Under the pieces are notes generated by a model. That model was not told the origin of the DNA, searched no databases, and saw nothing but the letters and a program-made list of their open reading frames with translations. From Firm-04 sp045642925 (GTDB taxonomy: Bacteria > Bacillota > Clostridia > Oscillospirales > Ruminococcaceae), in assembly GCA_045642925.1 (NCBI GenBank), contig JAZUJW010000031.1, forward strand, positions 1 through 32,550: a stretch of DNA of 32,550 nucleotides, in the 5' to 3' direction. The position numbers were made by a program, and so were the translations under genes. Positions 32,432 through 32,550 of the stretch are shown here, piece by piece (the first letter of the stretch is position 1; every line of letters begins with the position of its first letter).

Positions 32432-32502
32432 GTCCAGAGGGAATTGATTCCCTCTGGCAGAGTCCAGGGGCAGCCGCCCCTGGTCGCGCTCCGCAGAGCG
32501 CG
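32432..32502 (+). repeat. Three consecutive hairpins of the dispersed repeat family
   Basis: CCAGAGGGAAT/ATTCCCTCTGG (32434-32457, loop TG), CCAGGGGC/GCCCCTGG (32464-32483) and CGCGCT/AGCGCG (32485-32502). The first is the same module as 135-162; the second takes the place of the GAGGC module seen elsewhere but with a different stem. It follows the lipoprotein by about 65 bases. The remaining sequence to the window end shows no gene. Confidence 0.88.
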
Positions 32503-32550
32503 AAATTCCCTTATTTCGTTCTATCTAATCAGGAAAGGGTTCCCCCATAC

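Overview
The window looks like a chromosomal segment of a Gram-positive, low-to-mid GC Clostridia, most likely a Ruminococcus-type fibre degrader. The evidence is two secreted glycoside hydrolases carrying type I dockerin modules (the cellulosome-anchoring module), a DnaD/DnaI-type helicase-loading system, the Firmicutes gene order yabP-yabQ-divIC-yabR, and nearly canonical sigma-A promoters with 17 bp spacers in front of many genes. The genus is inferred from gene content only; no search was run.

Layout. 1-228 is repeat sequence. 229-1331 (-) is a two-gene unit, a YfcE-like phosphodiesterase and a YgjP-like metallopeptidase. 1569-4487 (+) is a secreted ricin-dockerin-GH43-GH43 enzyme with its own strong promoter. 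4583-9254 (-) is one operon: dnaD, a dnaI-like loader, a uridine-kinase-like enzyme, a SLOG-domain protein and a degenerate LytR-CpsA-Psr protein; its last three genes are chained by ATGA overlaps. 9295-11942 (-) holds rnr and secG. 12110-15965 (+) holds a RING-like/DUF2628-like membrane protein, a GT2-GtrA fusion and a lipoprotein with six Cys-rich repeats. 16170-17811 (+) is yabP-yabQ-divIC-yabR, with a separate promoter before divIC. 17988-18739 (-) is trmO. 18745-20663 (-) is an ECF sigma factor overlapping a probable membrane anti-sigma factor. 20720-22563 (+) is a membrane-anchored leucine-rich repeat protein. 22564-23196 is a dense cluster of palindromic repeats. 23197-25740 (-) is a GH43-CBM6-dockerin-CE1 enzyme. 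26062-27478 (-) is a CBS/CorC-domain membrane protein, divergent from a HAD phosphatase and dnaE (27502-31710, +). 31711-32058 has a cluster of DnaA-box-like sites, followed by a small lipoprotein and a final set of hairpin repeats.

Functionally, the two dockerin enzymes look like side-chain removing hemicellulases (two GH43 modules in one; GH43 plus a feruloyl-esterase-like CE1 in the other) that would work outside the cell on arabinoxylan-like substrate. The rest is mainly housekeeping: replication initiation and elongation, RNA decay, secretion, division and sporulation.

The least explained content is a modular family of dispersed palindromic repeats. Near-identical copies occur at 1-99 and, inverted, at 22716-22814. 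Other modules recur at 23063-23185, 25954-26051 and 32432-32502, and a related terminator-like hairpin recurs at three gene ends. They lie in intergenic DNA, mostly at gene 3' ends. Other points worth attention are a DnaE with all nine PHP metal ligands, a regular 69-residue repeat in the LRR protein, the six-fold Cys-repeat lipoprotein, and an ECF-type promoter candidate in front of the sigma gene.
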